From Actinomycetales bacterium (lineage in GTDB: Bacteria; Actinomycetota; Actinomycetes; Actinomycetales; Dermatophilaceae), in NCBI GenBank assembly GCA_002748155.1, contig PDRO01000003.1:124001-188000 (forward strand): 64,000 bases of DNA, given 5' to 3'. The notes under the pieces were generated by a model, which worked only from the letters and a program-made list of their open reading frames with translations, was not told where the DNA came from and searched no databases. Positions 37,617 to 45,806 of the stretch are shown one piece after another (position 1 is the first letter of the stretch; every line of letters begins with the position of its first letter). The translations under genes and the position numbers were made by a program.

Positions 37617-38822
37617 TCAATCGTGCAGTGCCGCAACGGTCTGCCGGGCGATCTCCAGCTCTTCGTTGGTCGGCACGACGAAAACCGGCACTTGACTGTC
37701 GTCGGCTGAGACACGTCTTTCGGCAGAGCCCGATTCGTTACGGCCCGGGTCGAGCGTGACCCCGAGCAGTCCCAGATGATCGACGACTTCGGCCCGCAGT
37801 AGGGGGCTGTGCTCACCGATGCCCCCGGTGAAAGCCAGCGCATCGAGCCGGCCCAGGGCAACGGCATAGGCACCGACGTATTTGGCCAGTCGGTAGGCGG
37901 TGACATCGATCGCGAGCCGGGCGTCCGGATCGCCCTGGGCAAGCAGCTCGGTCACCTCCCGGAAATCGTTGGTGCCGGTGAGCCCGACCAGGCCACTGGC
38001 CGTGTTGAGTGCCTTGTCGTATTCCTCGATGGACAGCCCGTGCCGCGTCATGTGCAAGGCAAGAGCAGGGTCGAGGTCGCCCGGCCTGGTGCCCATGACG
38101 AGCCCTTCGAGGGGGGTCAGTCCCATCGACGTGTCGATAGAGCGTCCGCCGGCGACTGCGGCCGCGCTCGCGCCGTTGCCGAGGTGCAGGACGATCACGT
38201 TGACCTGCTCGGCGGGGCGGTCGAGCAGCGCTGCGGTGCGTCGCGAAACATAGCTGTGCGAGCTGCCATGGAAGCCGTACCGCCGGACCCGGTGGACATC
38301 GCGCCATGACCGCGGCACGGCATACGTGTACGCGTGGGCGGGCAGCGTCTGGTGGAAAGCGGTGTCGAAGACCGCCACATGGGCAATGTCGGGGAAGGCA
38401 CTGCGGGCGGCCCGGATGCCGGCCAGGTTGCCCGGATTGTGCAAGGGGGCCAACGGCACGAGATCGTCGATAGCAGCCAGCACCGTGTCGTCGATGACCG
38501 CCGGAGCCGAGAAGCGCGAACCACCGTGCACGACACGGTGACCGACGGCCCGGAGGGCCGACTCGTGCAGCGCCGGTCCGTGCTCGGCGAAGGCCGCCAG
38601 CACGACCTGCATCGCGGTCGCGTGATCGGGCACGTCCAATTCGGCTTCGGCGGGCTGCGCGCCGGCTCGGGTATGCCGGGACGAGGCGCGGGTGGATTCC
38701 TCACCGATCCGTTCCACCAGCCCGGTTGCGTGGGTGGTGCCGGACTCGGGGTCGACAAGCTGGTATTTCACCGAGGACGAGCCGGCGTTGATGACCAGCA
38801 CCAGACCGGTCGTGGCACTCAT
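37617..38822 (-). CDS. ackA: Acetate kinase
   Basis: AckA converts acetyl phosphate and ADP to acetate and ATP. The 401-residue protein shows LVINAGSSSVKYQLVD at the N-terminus, the catalytic-region FDTAFHQTLP, HLGNGASAAAVAGGRSIDTSMG and the adenosine-binding AFTGGIGEHSPLLR. The true start is the ATG at 38822, which overlaps the pta stop (ATGA at 38819-38822); the frame stays open far upstream, but that part is only a shadow of pta. Confidence 0.96.
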   Translation of the reverse strand: MSATTGLVLVINAGSSSVKYQLVDPESGTTHATGLVERIGEESTRASSRHTRAGAQPAEAELDVPDHATAMQVVLAAFAEHGPALHESALRAVGHRVVHGGSRFSAPAVIDDTVLAAIDDLVPLAPLHNPGNLAGIRAARSAFPDIAHVAVFDTAFHQTLPAHAYTYAVPRSWRDVHRVRRYGFHGSSHSYVSRRTAALLDRPAEQVNVIVLHLGNGASAAAVAGGRSIDTSMGLTPLEGLVMGTRPGDLDPALALHMTRHGLSIEEYDKALNTASGLVGLTGTNDFREVTELLAQGDPDARLAIDVTAYRLAKYVGAYAVALGRLDALAFTGGIGEHSPLLRAEVVDHLGLLGVTLDPGRNESGSAERRVSADDSQVPVFVVPTNEELEIARQTVAALHD

Positions 38823-40888
38823 GTGTCGGCCGCCTGGATCGCCGTGATGGCCACGGTGTTGACGATGTCTTGCACGAGGGACCCTCGGGACAGGTCGTTG
38901 ACCGGCTTGCACAACCCCTGGAGCACCGGCCCGATGGCTACGGCGCCGGCGCTGCGCTGCACGGCCTTGTAGGTGTTGTTGCCAGTGTTGAGGTCGGGGA
39001 AGATCAGCACGCTCGCCCGTCCGGCGACCGGCGAGTCCTTGGTCTTGGTTGCTGCGACGTCCGGCTCGACCGCGGCGTCGTATTGCATCGGCCCGTCGAC
39101 GAGCAGGTCGGGAGTGCGCTGGCGCACCAGCTCCGTGGCGGCCCGGACCTTGTCGACATCGGCGCCGGTGCCGGATCTGCCAGTCGAATAGGACAGCATG
39201 GCCACCCGGGGCTCGACGCCGAACTGCTGGGCGGTGGCTGCTGAGGAGATCGCGATGTCGGCGAGTTGCTCCGCGGTCGGATCGGGGTTGATAGCGCAAT
39301 CGCCGTAGACGAGGACCTTGTCGGGCAGGCACATGAAGAAAACGGAAGACACGACGGAGACACCGGGTCTGGCGCGGATCACTTGGAGCGCAGGCCGGAT
39401 CGTGTGGGCTGTCGTGTTGACCGAGCCCGACACCACGCCGTCGGCGAGCCCGTCCAGGACCATCATCGTGCCGAAGTAGGACCCGTCTTGGGCCGAGTCC
39501 CAAGCCAAATCCCAGGTGACCGACTTGGCTTTGCGCAGCTCGACGAGCTCGTGCGCGAAGCGTTCGCGCAGGTTGTCGTTCACCGGGTCGAGGATCGCGG
39601 CCGCAGCGATGTCGACCTGCAAGCGTTGGGCTTTCGTCGCGATGACGTCGGGGTTGCCCAGCAGGGTGAGCCGAGCCACCTTGCGCCGGATGAGCTGATC
39701 GGCAGCCAGCAGGATGCGGTCCTCCTCACCCTCGGGCAGCACGATGTGCCGGTCGAGTTGGCGGGCCCGGTCGATGAGTTGATGCTCGAACATCAGCGGA
39801 GTCACCGCACCGGAGGAGGCGACGTCGAGGTTGTCGACGATCGCAGCCGTGTCGACGTGCTCCTCCATGAGGGCCAAGGCGGTGTGGATCTTCCGGGTTG
39901 AGCTGCGGGTGATCCGGCCGACGACACTGCCGAACGTGGCAGCCGCCTCGGCCGTGTCCAGCGGCACGGACACGACCGGCAAGGACAAGCGCAGACCGTC
40001 GACGAGAGTGGTGACCCGGGGGTCGACTTCGAGTCCGCCGTTGAGCACGATGCCGGCCAGCGCCGGGTAGTTCCACGAGTGGTGGGCCAGCAACAGCCCG
40101 AGGAGCACGTCGGCACGGTCACCGGGGACGAGAACGACCGAGCCTTCCGCGACTCGCGACAGCATGTTCGGCAGAGTCATCGCCCCGATGGCCAGCGAGA
40201 TGGCTTCAAGGTCGAGCAGCGAATTGTCGCCGTGCACGAGGGTGCCACCACCGGCTTTCAACAGGTCCCGCACGGTTGGTGCCGCGAGCACGGGATGCGA
40301 CGGCACGGCATACGTGCCACCGACTCCCGGCAGGCCCTCGAGTGCTGTGCAGGTCGCCTCGACGAGATCCGGGTCCACCCGGTTGGCGATGATGGCCAAC
40401 ACCTGGGCATGATGCTGACGGATCACGGTGACGGTGTTCTCCGCGGCGACACGCAGCTGCGCAGGGGTCCGATCCTCCCCGGAGAGCACGACGACCATCG
40501 GCGAGGCCAGGTTGGCGGCCATCCGCGCATCGACCGAGACATCGGCCGGCGACCCGATATCGCTGTGACCCGCGCCGTCGATCAGCGTCACCGGATGACG
40601 GTTCGCGATCAGATGGAAACGGTCGATGATCCGCGACATCGTCCGATCGGGGTGCGCGTGCAGGTCCGTGAACGTCTGGCCGATGCAATCAGCCAGGGGA
40701 TCCGGCGCGGGGACCCGGGAGAGCAGCAGGTCGAGCGACGGGTTGTCATCGACGCTCGCCGAGCGCACGAGAGGCCGATAGACGCCGACCGTTTCGGCCC
40801 GGCGGCCCAGCTGGTCGAGCAGCCCCAACGCGATAGCAGACCTGCCGGACCCGGCCTCGGCCGCGGCGAGGAATATGGACGTGGCCAC
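38819..40888 (-). CDS. pta: Phosphate acetyltransferase, long form
   Basis: Pta makes acetyl phosphate from acetyl-CoA. The 689-residue protein is the three-part type. The N-terminal P-loop-like domain (IFLAAAEAGSGRSAIALGLL) is followed by a DRTGG-type middle domain (about 215-330) and the C-terminal catalytic domain, with LPEGEEDRILLAADQL, MVLDGLADGVVSG and MLSYSTGRSGTG. A TAACCT box ends 6 nt before the GTG at 40888. It forms an operon with ackA. Confidence 0.95.
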   Translation of the reverse strand: MATSIFLAAAEAGSGRSAIALGLLDQLGRRAETVGVYRPLVRSASVDDNPSLDLLLSRVPAPDPLADCIGQTFTDLHAHPDRTMSRIIDRFHLIANRHPVTLIDGAGHSDIGSPADVSVDARMAANLASPMVVVLSGEDRTPAQLRVAAENTVTVIRQHHAQVLAIIANRVDPDLVEATCTALEGLPGVGGTYAVPSHPVLAAPTVRDLLKAGGGTLVHGDNSLLDLEAISLAIGAMTLPNMLSRVAEGSVVLVPGDRADVLLGLLLAHHSWNYPALAGIVLNGGLEVDPRVTTLVDGLRLSLPVVSVPLDTAEAAATFGSVVGRITRSSTRKIHTALALMEEHVDTAAIVDNLDVASSGAVTPLMFEHQLIDRARQLDRHIVLPEGEEDRILLAADQLIRRKVARLTLLGNPDVIATKAQRLQVDIAAAAILDPVNDNLRERFAHELVELRKAKSVTWDLAWDSAQDGSYFGTMMVLDGLADGVVSGSVNTTAHTIRPALQVIRARPGVSVVSSVFFMCLPDKVLVYGDCAINPDPTAEQLADIAISSAATAQQFGVEPRVAMLSYSTGRSGTGADVDKVRAATELVRQRTPDLLVDGPMQYDAAVEPDVAATKTKDSPVAGRASVLIFPDLNTGNNTYKAVQRSAGAVAIGPVLQGLCKPVNDLSRGSLVQDIVNTVAITAIQAADT

Positions 40889-41029
40889 ACACTCAGGTTA
40901 GTCCGCGCCGGTGACTACCCGCGGGAAACCAAGCCTCGTGCAGTCATTGGGCGCTCCGCCTCGCGCAACCGGGTGCGCACCGGGTCGAGGTATGCCGGGT
41001 GCCCGTGCTAGCCTTCGAGGTCGCAACCG

Positions 41030-41112
41030 GTCCGGGTGGCGGAATGGCAGACGCGCTAGCTTGAGGTGCTAGTGCCCGAAAGGGCATGGGGGTTCAAGTC
41101 CCCCTCCGGACA
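41030..41112 (+). tRNA. tRNA-Leu (anticodon GAG)
   Basis: The 83-nt sequence folds as a class II tRNA. The acceptor stem is GTCCGGG with TCCGGAC (41105-41111) and the discriminator is A (41112). The D-arm reads GCGGAATGGCAGACGCGC. The anticodon stem is CTAGC/GCTAG with loop TTGAGGT, so the anticodon is GAG. A long variable arm (TGCCCGAAAGGGCA) and a T-arm GGGGG-TTCAAGT-CCCCC follow. The CCA end is not encoded. IS256-type sequence begins 8 nt downstream. Confidence 0.96.
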
Positions 41113-41119
41113 CTCAGAG

Positions 41120-41475
41120 TACGGGACCACGTGGCCGAAGGCCGCAGCGAAGATCACCGACGACCTCGACACGCTCTTGGCGTTCTGCGACTACCCCGCC
41201 GAGCACTGGGTCCATTTGCGGATCACGAACCCCATAGAGTCCGCCTTCGCGACCGTCCGGCTGTGGCAGCGGGTCACCAAAGGCCCCGGATCACGAGCTG
41301 CCGGTGTCGCGATGGCCTTCAAGCTCATCGAGTCCGCTCAAACCCGCTGGCGGGCAGTCAACGCTTCCCATGTGGTCGCCCTCTCCGCGCCGATGCCCGG
41401 TTCGAGAAGGGCAAACTCATCGAACGAGACGACGACCAGGCCCCCGGAATGGAAGGAGACCGCCTCGCCTCATAA
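41120..41475 (+). pseudogene. IS256-family transposase, C-terminal fragment with frameshift
   Basis: From 41120 one frame reads WPKAAAKITDDLDTLLAF, then PAEHWVHLRITNPIESAFA and TKGPGSRAAGVAMAFKLIES, the C-terminal catalytic region of IS256-type transposases including its terminal Glu. After VVAL (41383) a single base appears lost. The next frame continues RADARFEKGKLIERDDD to a stop at 41475. The N-terminal two-thirds are missing here. The remnant starts 8 nt after tRNA-Leu, which suggests a transposon or integrative-element scar. Confidence 0.88.
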
Positions 41476-41497
41476 CCCGCCCATCAACAGGTCGTAC

Positions 41498-41707
41498 TCA
41501 CGCATGTGAGCCCTTCCCGGTGTTGACGCCGAACGGCTTACAGCAGGGGCAGAACCCGACACCGGCCGTCACCACCGTCGTCACGACGACGATCACCACG
41601 ATGAGTCCGAGCACCGAGGTAGCGCCGGTGTTGAAGGCGAAGATCGCGGCCACCGCAGCCGCGACTAAGCGGACGAGCCGATGGGCGTCACCCATGGTCG
41701 GGGCCAC
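41498..41707 (-). CDS. DUF2892 (YgaP-type) small membrane protein
   Basis: The 69-residue protein has two hydrophobic segments (LVRLVAAAVAAIFAF and VLGLIVVIVVVTTVVTAGVGF) followed by the motif CPCCKPFGVNTG, which matches the CPxxxxxGxNT end of DUF2892 proteins. GGAGG stands 4 nt before the GTG at 41707; the ATG at 41695 is the alternative. It lies between two transposase fragments, so it may be cargo. In other bacteria this domain is joined to a rhodanese domain. Function unknown. Confidence 0.72.
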   Translation of the reverse strand: MAPTMGDAHRLVRLVAAAVAAIFAFNTGATSVLGLIVVIVVVTTVVTAGVGFCPCCKPFGVNTGKGSHA

Positions 41708-41849
41708 GTAGCCTCCTGGGAAATTGCTGCTGCGAGTATGCCGCGTTCCGGGGCGGACCGGCGGCACGGCGTCCGCCCGAGAGAGTGTCGGCTTTCGGTG
41801 TTAGTCCTTGGACACGCCGAATGAGTGCTGGTGAGAGTGGTTGGTCACC

Positions 41850-42052
41850 GTGCCCGAGGCCCATACGGGTGTGAGCCCATTGAAGAAGGCAGCACAGAAG
41901 GGGAAAGCCCGGCACCAGGCTGGACGGCTGGTAGTCCGGGAGCTCGTGAAGGTTGCCCGGGCCCGTGGCGATGGCCTGATCCGCCCGGACGGGCTGGTGA
42001 CGTCGATCATCAAGCAGGTTATCGAGGCGGCGGAGGATGCCAAGCATTCTGA
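41850..42052 (+). pseudogene. IS256-family transposase, N-terminal fragment
   Basis: The frame reads RELVKVARARG, then LIRPDGLVTSIIKQVIEAAED and AKHSE, which matches the N-terminal region of one IS256 subgroup. After Glu (about 42045-42052) homology is lost, where HLGY would be expected. The GTG at 41850 would give the start. The matching continuation lies on the minus strand at 43350-43167. Confidence 0.7.
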
Positions 42053-42181
42053 GACGCGAATGGTCACCAAACGGGCAACCGCGCCACCGCGCAGATGTTC
42101 GACTCGGCGTGTGGAGGACCCGACGTGGGGTAGCACAGGTAGCCTCGGCAGCCGATGCAGTCGATCGCCCCGGTGGCAGTT

Positions 42182-43102
42182 TCAGCCCTGGTCCCGGGTA
42201 TCAATGAGCGGGTCTATCAGCTGGCAGCAATAGTCCCAGAGGGCGCCTGCGTTGGCGGTGTCGTAGGAGAGGGGAGAGCTGGGGCGTGCGGATCTGTGTG
42301 TGACGTATTTTCCGCCTAGTGCGAGTGCCGCTGGGTCGGTGGCCAACCAGCTCAGGTTGTCGGCCGATTCGTCCACAGTGTTTGCCTCTGGGAACTTGGC
42401 GACGATACCCGCGATCCTCGAGTAGATAGAGCGAATGATAGGCGGATAGTCGCGCGCTAGTCCGGTCGCGGGCATGAGGCCGGGATCGAAGGCCAAGGCC
42501 CGGATCTCGTTGGGCTGCTCGCGGCGGTCGATCTCGTAGGCCATGTAGATCGAGCACAGCTTGCTCGTTGAGTAGCGAACACGGCCAGCTTGTGAACTCC
42601 TTGGAGCGTTGGCCGGCGGATAGAACAGAAGGGCGGGATCGCTCCACAGGGCCCCTGGAAATCCCCAGGCTCGTATTCCACCGCGGTGCGTTTCTGACCC
42701 GAGCGTGATGATGCGCGCGCCGGTTGGCATGCGGTCCCGCAGAAGCCGATATAGCAGGAAGTGTCCGAGAACATTGGTGGCCATGGTGAGTTCGAGTCCG
42801 TCGGCCGAGTACTCGATTCCGTTGACTACCTGAAGGCCGGCATTCATGACGATAGCGTCAAACCCGCCCGGCTCCTCCGTGAGGGACCGCCCGGCCTGTG
42901 CCACTGATGCGAGGTCTGCTAGGTCGCAGCGGACCCAACGTACGGGGTTCGCGTCGGGGTGGGCTTCGGCGACCGATTCTGCGAGCGATCGAGCCTTGGA
43001 GTCGTCGCGGGCGAGGATCGTGACTTCATGGCCGGTTGCGACTAGCGCGTGTGCAGTGCTCCAGCCGAGTCCCGATGTCGCCCCCGTCAAGAGGACCTTC
43101 AT
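42182..43102 (-). CDS. Short-chain dehydrogenase/reductase, probable cargo gene
   Basis: The 306-residue protein is a complete SDR. It has the cofactor loop TGATSGLG, the acidic stretch RCDLAD, the structural IVMNAG, the Ser region ITLGSETHRGG and the catalytic Tyr-x3-Lys (VRYSTSKLCS). The form resembles retinol/protochlorophyllide-type SDRs, but the substrate is unknown. Codons such as ACA, ACT, GCA, CTA, CAT and GAA are more frequent than in neighbouring genes. It lies between fragments of an IS256-type transposase and has no octamer, so recent transfer is likely. Confidence 0.9.
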   Translation of the reverse strand: MKVLLTGATSGLGWSTAHALVATGHEVTILARDDSKARSLAESVAEAHPDANPVRWVRCDLADLASVAQAGRSLTEEPGGFDAIVMNAGLQVVNGIEYSADGLELTMATNVLGHFLLYRLLRDRMPTGARIITLGSETHRGGIRAWGFPGALWSDPALLFYPPANAPRSSQAGRVRYSTSKLCSIYMAYEIDRREQPNEIRALAFDPGLMPATGLARDYPPIIRSIYSRIAGIVAKFPEANTVDESADNLSWLATDPAALALGGKYVTHRSARPSSPLSYDTANAGALWDYCCQLIDPLIDTRDQG

Positions 43103-43166
43103 TGCGTGCCTCCGGCGAACCTGGGGCCCTTCTTGGTGCCGGACTGTCCGCCTCGGGTTGGCATTT

Positions 43167-43350
43167 CATGCGTCGTTGTCGCGTCTTGACGATCACCGGT
43201 TCGACCGTGCCCTCCCGGACCCGAGGCACCTCGACCTCGACGGTGCCGACGTTGTCGGTCACCACAGTCAAGGTGCGCGAACCGTGACGGGGAGTTGCCG
43301 TGGTGACGTCCTTGCCCAGCGTGTGTGTCACAACCCAGGTGCTCGTTCAT
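43167..43350 (-). pseudogene. IS256-family transposase, middle fragment, inverted
   Basis: On the minus strand the text begins MNEHLGCDTH and, after a frame change near 43290, continues HGSRTLTVVTDNVGTVEVEVP and EPVIVKTRQRRM. This is the segment that directly follows the N-terminal fragment at 41850-42052 in intact IS256 transposases. It is disrupted by at least one frameshift. Confidence 0.75.
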
Positions 43351-43384
43351 CTGGCCAGCATGGCGCGAGCACTTCGCTTTCACC

Positions 43385-43575
43385 ATCACTCGCTACGACA
43401 TCGAGCCACTCGCCGGGCGAGTCTGGCAGCTCCGCCACCAATCACGGCATACGAGGCTTCCTATCTTGCGTTGGCCGAGGCGCTGTCGGCGCCACTGCTC
43501 ACCTGTGACAGCCTGCTCGCTGCGGGCGGCTACCACGCCGACGTGAGAGTCGTGCATCACGGGACTCCGAGCGAG
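43385..43575 (+). pseudogene. VapC-type PIN-domain toxin, C-terminal remnant with frameshift
   Basis: One frame reads ITRYDIEPLAGRVWQLRH (43385-43438). The next frame carries on with ITAYEASYLALAEALSAPLL, then TCDSLLAAGG and VRVVHH. Together they make the C-terminal half of a PIN-domain RNase toxin with its acidic residues (YEASY, TCD). A frameshift separates the two parts, the N-terminus is absent and no antitoxin is visible, so the gene is dead. Confidence 0.75.
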
Positions 43576-43659
43576 CGGCCAGAGGACGACACCGGCAGCT
43601 CCGACAACGGGGTGGGCGCAGGCGGTTCGACACCCCGGACGACGGGGTAGCTTGGCAGC

Positions 43660-45006
43660 ATGCCCGAGCCGGTCGCGCCCATCCGCCCCGAGGACGAGGT
43701 CGTCGGGTTGTGTCAGGACCTCATCCGGATCCCGACGGTCAACACCGGCGACGACGCGAGTCAGGGGGAGCGGGCGGCCGCGGAATATGTCATGGCCGCC
43801 TTGTACGAGGTGGGCCTCGATCCGGTTCTCGTCGAGAGCAAACCCGGGCGCTCCAGCGTGATGGTCCGCCTCGACGGGTCTGATCCGAGCCGGCCGGGCC
43901 TGGTCGTGCATGGTCATCTCGATGTCGTCCCGGCACAGGCCGAGGACTGGCAGCTCGACCCCTTCTGCGGCGAAGAGCACGACGGGTGCATCTGGGGTCG
44001 AGGCGCGGTCGACATGAAAGACATGGACGCGATGATCCTCGCCGCGATCCGCGACCTGGCCCGCACCGGCGCCCGCCCGGCCCGCACGACCACCTTCGTG
44101 TTCTTCGCCGACGAGGAGGCCGGCGGCATCTGGGGCAGCCACTGGGTGGCCACGCACTATCCCGAGTGGTTCGAGGGAGCCACCGAAGCGATCAGCGAGG
44201 TGGGTGGTTTCAACGTCACGGTGCCCGCGGCTGGCACCGGCAAACCCACGCGAGCCTACCTCGTGCAGACCGCCGAGAAGGGCATCGCCTGGCTGCGGTT
44301 GCACGCCCACGGCCGGCCCGGCCACGGATCGGTGCCGACCGACACGAACGCGCTCGTTCGCCTAGCCCAGGCCCTGGCCCGGATCGACGCCTACGAGTGG
44401 CCGCTGGACTACATCGCCTCGGTGCGAGGGTTGCTTGACGGGCTGAGTTCGGTGACCGGCACCCGGTATGCCGCTGCCCCGCCGGCCGCGCCACCCGGCG
44501 AGTTGCTGGAACTCCTCGGTGGCGCAGCGGGTTTCGTGCTCGGGACGCTACGGGACACCGCGCAGCCGACCATGCTGAGCGCGGGCTACAAACAGAATGT
44601 CATCCCGCAGGCCGCCACCGCCGCCCTGGACTGCCGGTTCCTGCCCGGCCACGAGCAGACCCTCATGGACACCATCGCCGAGTTGGCCGGCGAGCACGTG
44701 ACCGTCGAGGTCGTCCACCGTGATGTCGCTCTCGATGCTCCGTTCTCCGGCTCCCTTGTCGAGGCGATGCGCTCGTCGCTGCACGCGGAGGACCCGGATT
44801 CGGTCGTGCTCCCGTATTGCCTGTCCGGAGGCACCGACAACAAAGCGTTGAGCCGCCTCGGCATCACCGGCTACGGTTTCGCGCCACTGCGCCTGCCGAC
44901 CGAGCTCGACTTCGTGTCGATGTTCCACGGCATCGACGAACGAGTGCCGGTCGACGGACTGCGTTTCGGTGCCCGAGTCCTTCGGCGCTTCCTCGACCTC
45001 GCGTAG
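43660..45006 (+). CDS. M20-family metallopeptidase/deacylase
   Basis: The 448-residue protein is a dizinc M20 hydrolase. The metal ligands lie in VVHGHLDVVPA, RGAVDMKDMD and FADEEAGGIWG; the lid domain (about 195-330) contains HGRPGHGSVPT. The late CLSGGTDNKALSRLG and FHGIDERVPV complete the active site. It probably acts on a dipeptide or N-acylated amino acid; the substrate is unknown. A TAGCTT box ends 6 nt before the ATG. Confidence 0.93.
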   Translation: MPEPVAPIRPEDEVVGLCQDLIRIPTVNTGDDASQGERAAAEYVMAALYEVGLDPVLVESKPGRSSVMVRLDGSDPSRPGLVVHGHLDVVPAQAEDWQLDPFCGEEHDGCIWGRGAVDMKDMDAMILAAIRDLARTGARPARTTTFVFFADEEAGGIWGSHWVATHYPEWFEGATEAISEVGGFNVTVPAAGTGKPTRAYLVQTAEKGIAWLRLHAHGRPGHGSVPTDTNALVRLAQALARIDAYEWPLDYIASVRGLLDGLSSVTGTRYAAAPPAAPPGELLELLGGAAGFVLGTLRDTAQPTMLSAGYKQNVIPQAATAALDCRFLPGHEQTLMDTIAELAGEHVTVEVVHRDVALDAPFSGSLVEAMRSSLHAEDPDSVVLPYCLSGGTDNKALSRLGITGYGFAPLRLPTELDFVSMFHGIDERVPVDGLRFGARVLRRFLDLA

Positions 45007-45052
45007 TGCCCGAGCTGCCGTAACGCCGGCCGTGGCACGGTGGCCCGTTGCA

Positions 45053-45097
45053 GAGGCAGTAGTCGCAGAGACAGCAGTCATTGAGACAGTAGTCACG
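45053..45097. repeat. Three imperfect 15-bp tandem repeats
   Basis: GAGGCAGTAGTCGCA, GAGACAGCAGTCATT and GAGACAGTAGTCACG stand in tandem between the convergent M20 gene and DUF5703 gene. No function is evident; a bidirectional termination or spacer region is possible. Confidence 0.65.
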
Positions 45098-45275
45098 TGG
45101 TGCGGCGCACCCGGATGATCCGCCGACGCAACCACGCGCGGCGGAGCCCACCGGCATACACGACCCGCCGAGCCAGCTCCCACCGCCCGTATTCCGCGTG
45201 CTCGGCCAACGCGCGTCGCTCGTCGGCCCTGGGCACATCACGCCGGAAGACGAGCACCAGCTCTTCGTATTCCAT
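45093..45275 (-). CDS. DUF5703-family small protein
   Basis: The 60-residue protein reads MEYEELVLVFRRDVPRADER, then AEYGRWELARRVVYAGGLRR and ends RRRIIRVRRT. This pattern, especially EHAEYGRWEL and the Arg-rich end, fits the actinobacterial DUF5703 family. It has no membrane segment and is strongly basic. Function is unknown. The gene is convergent with the M20 peptidase and divergent from the acidic-tail gene. Confidence 0.82.
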   Translation of the reverse strand: MEYEELVLVFRRDVPRADERRALAEHAEYGRWELARRVVYAGGLRRAWLRRRIIRVRRTT

Positions 45276-45361
45276 CGATTCTCATTGTGCGCCAACACCC
45301 GAGGCAGCCGATCCCGGCACCAGGCCTGCCGTGGCATTGGCGGACCAGATACCGTCGACTT

Positions 45362-45772
45362 ATGACCGCAGACCCGCGTGCCGCACTCACCAAACTCGTG
45401 TCGGCGCTGGAGCGCCACCTGGAAGTCGCCACGACCCGCCGGGATCCGGACCACACGGATGTCATCTCGGCGGCCGAAGCCATGGCTGAAGCCTTCGACG
45501 ACTACGACGAAGCGCTGTTCGAGGCGACCGACGTGGCCACTCCACTCGCGGTGTTCGGTGACGACGACGTCGACGCCGACTTGGATGCGGACCGGGTTTA
45601 CGTGGGGCTCGACGACGACGACATCGACTTCGATGACGAAGACGACCTCGATGACGACGCCGATGACGATGAGGACGGCGCCGATGACGACGAGGATGAC
45701 GATGATGCCGAGGACGAGCTCGAGGCGGATGATGAACTCGATGCTGATGACGAGGATGATGAGGACGACTGA
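45362..45772 (+). CDS. Small protein with long Asp/Glu-rich tail
   Basis: The 136-residue protein has a helical N-terminal part (ALTKLVSALERHLEVATTR, then AAEAMAEAFDDYDEALFEAT). The last 60 residues are almost all Asp and Glu. TACCGT ends 6 nt before ATG 45362, which supports the start. Related actinobacterial proteins are sometimes labelled primosomal, but I see no direct sign of that. The tail could bind basic proteins or metal ions, or mimic DNA; this is inference. Confidence 0.75.
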   Translation: MTADPRAALTKLVSALERHLEVATTRRDPDHTDVISAAEAMAEAFDDYDEALFEATDVATPLAVFGDDDVDADLDADRVYVGLDDDDIDFDDEDDLDDDADDDEDGADDDEDDDDAEDELEADDELDADDEDDEDD

Positions 45773-45806
45773 CGCCGGGCGAGGTCTGCGACGGTAGCCT
45801 CGGCCC

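Noticed and set aside
37617..39503. A 628-residue frame extending ackA far upstream
   Set aside because: Only the part from ATG 38822 resembles acetate kinase; the rest is Arg/Pro-rich text opposite in frame to pta.
45053..45097. A CRISPR-like array
   Set aside because: The three 15-bp units are directly tandem without spacers; the 14-bp units at 57554-57595 are the same kind. No cas gene is in the window.
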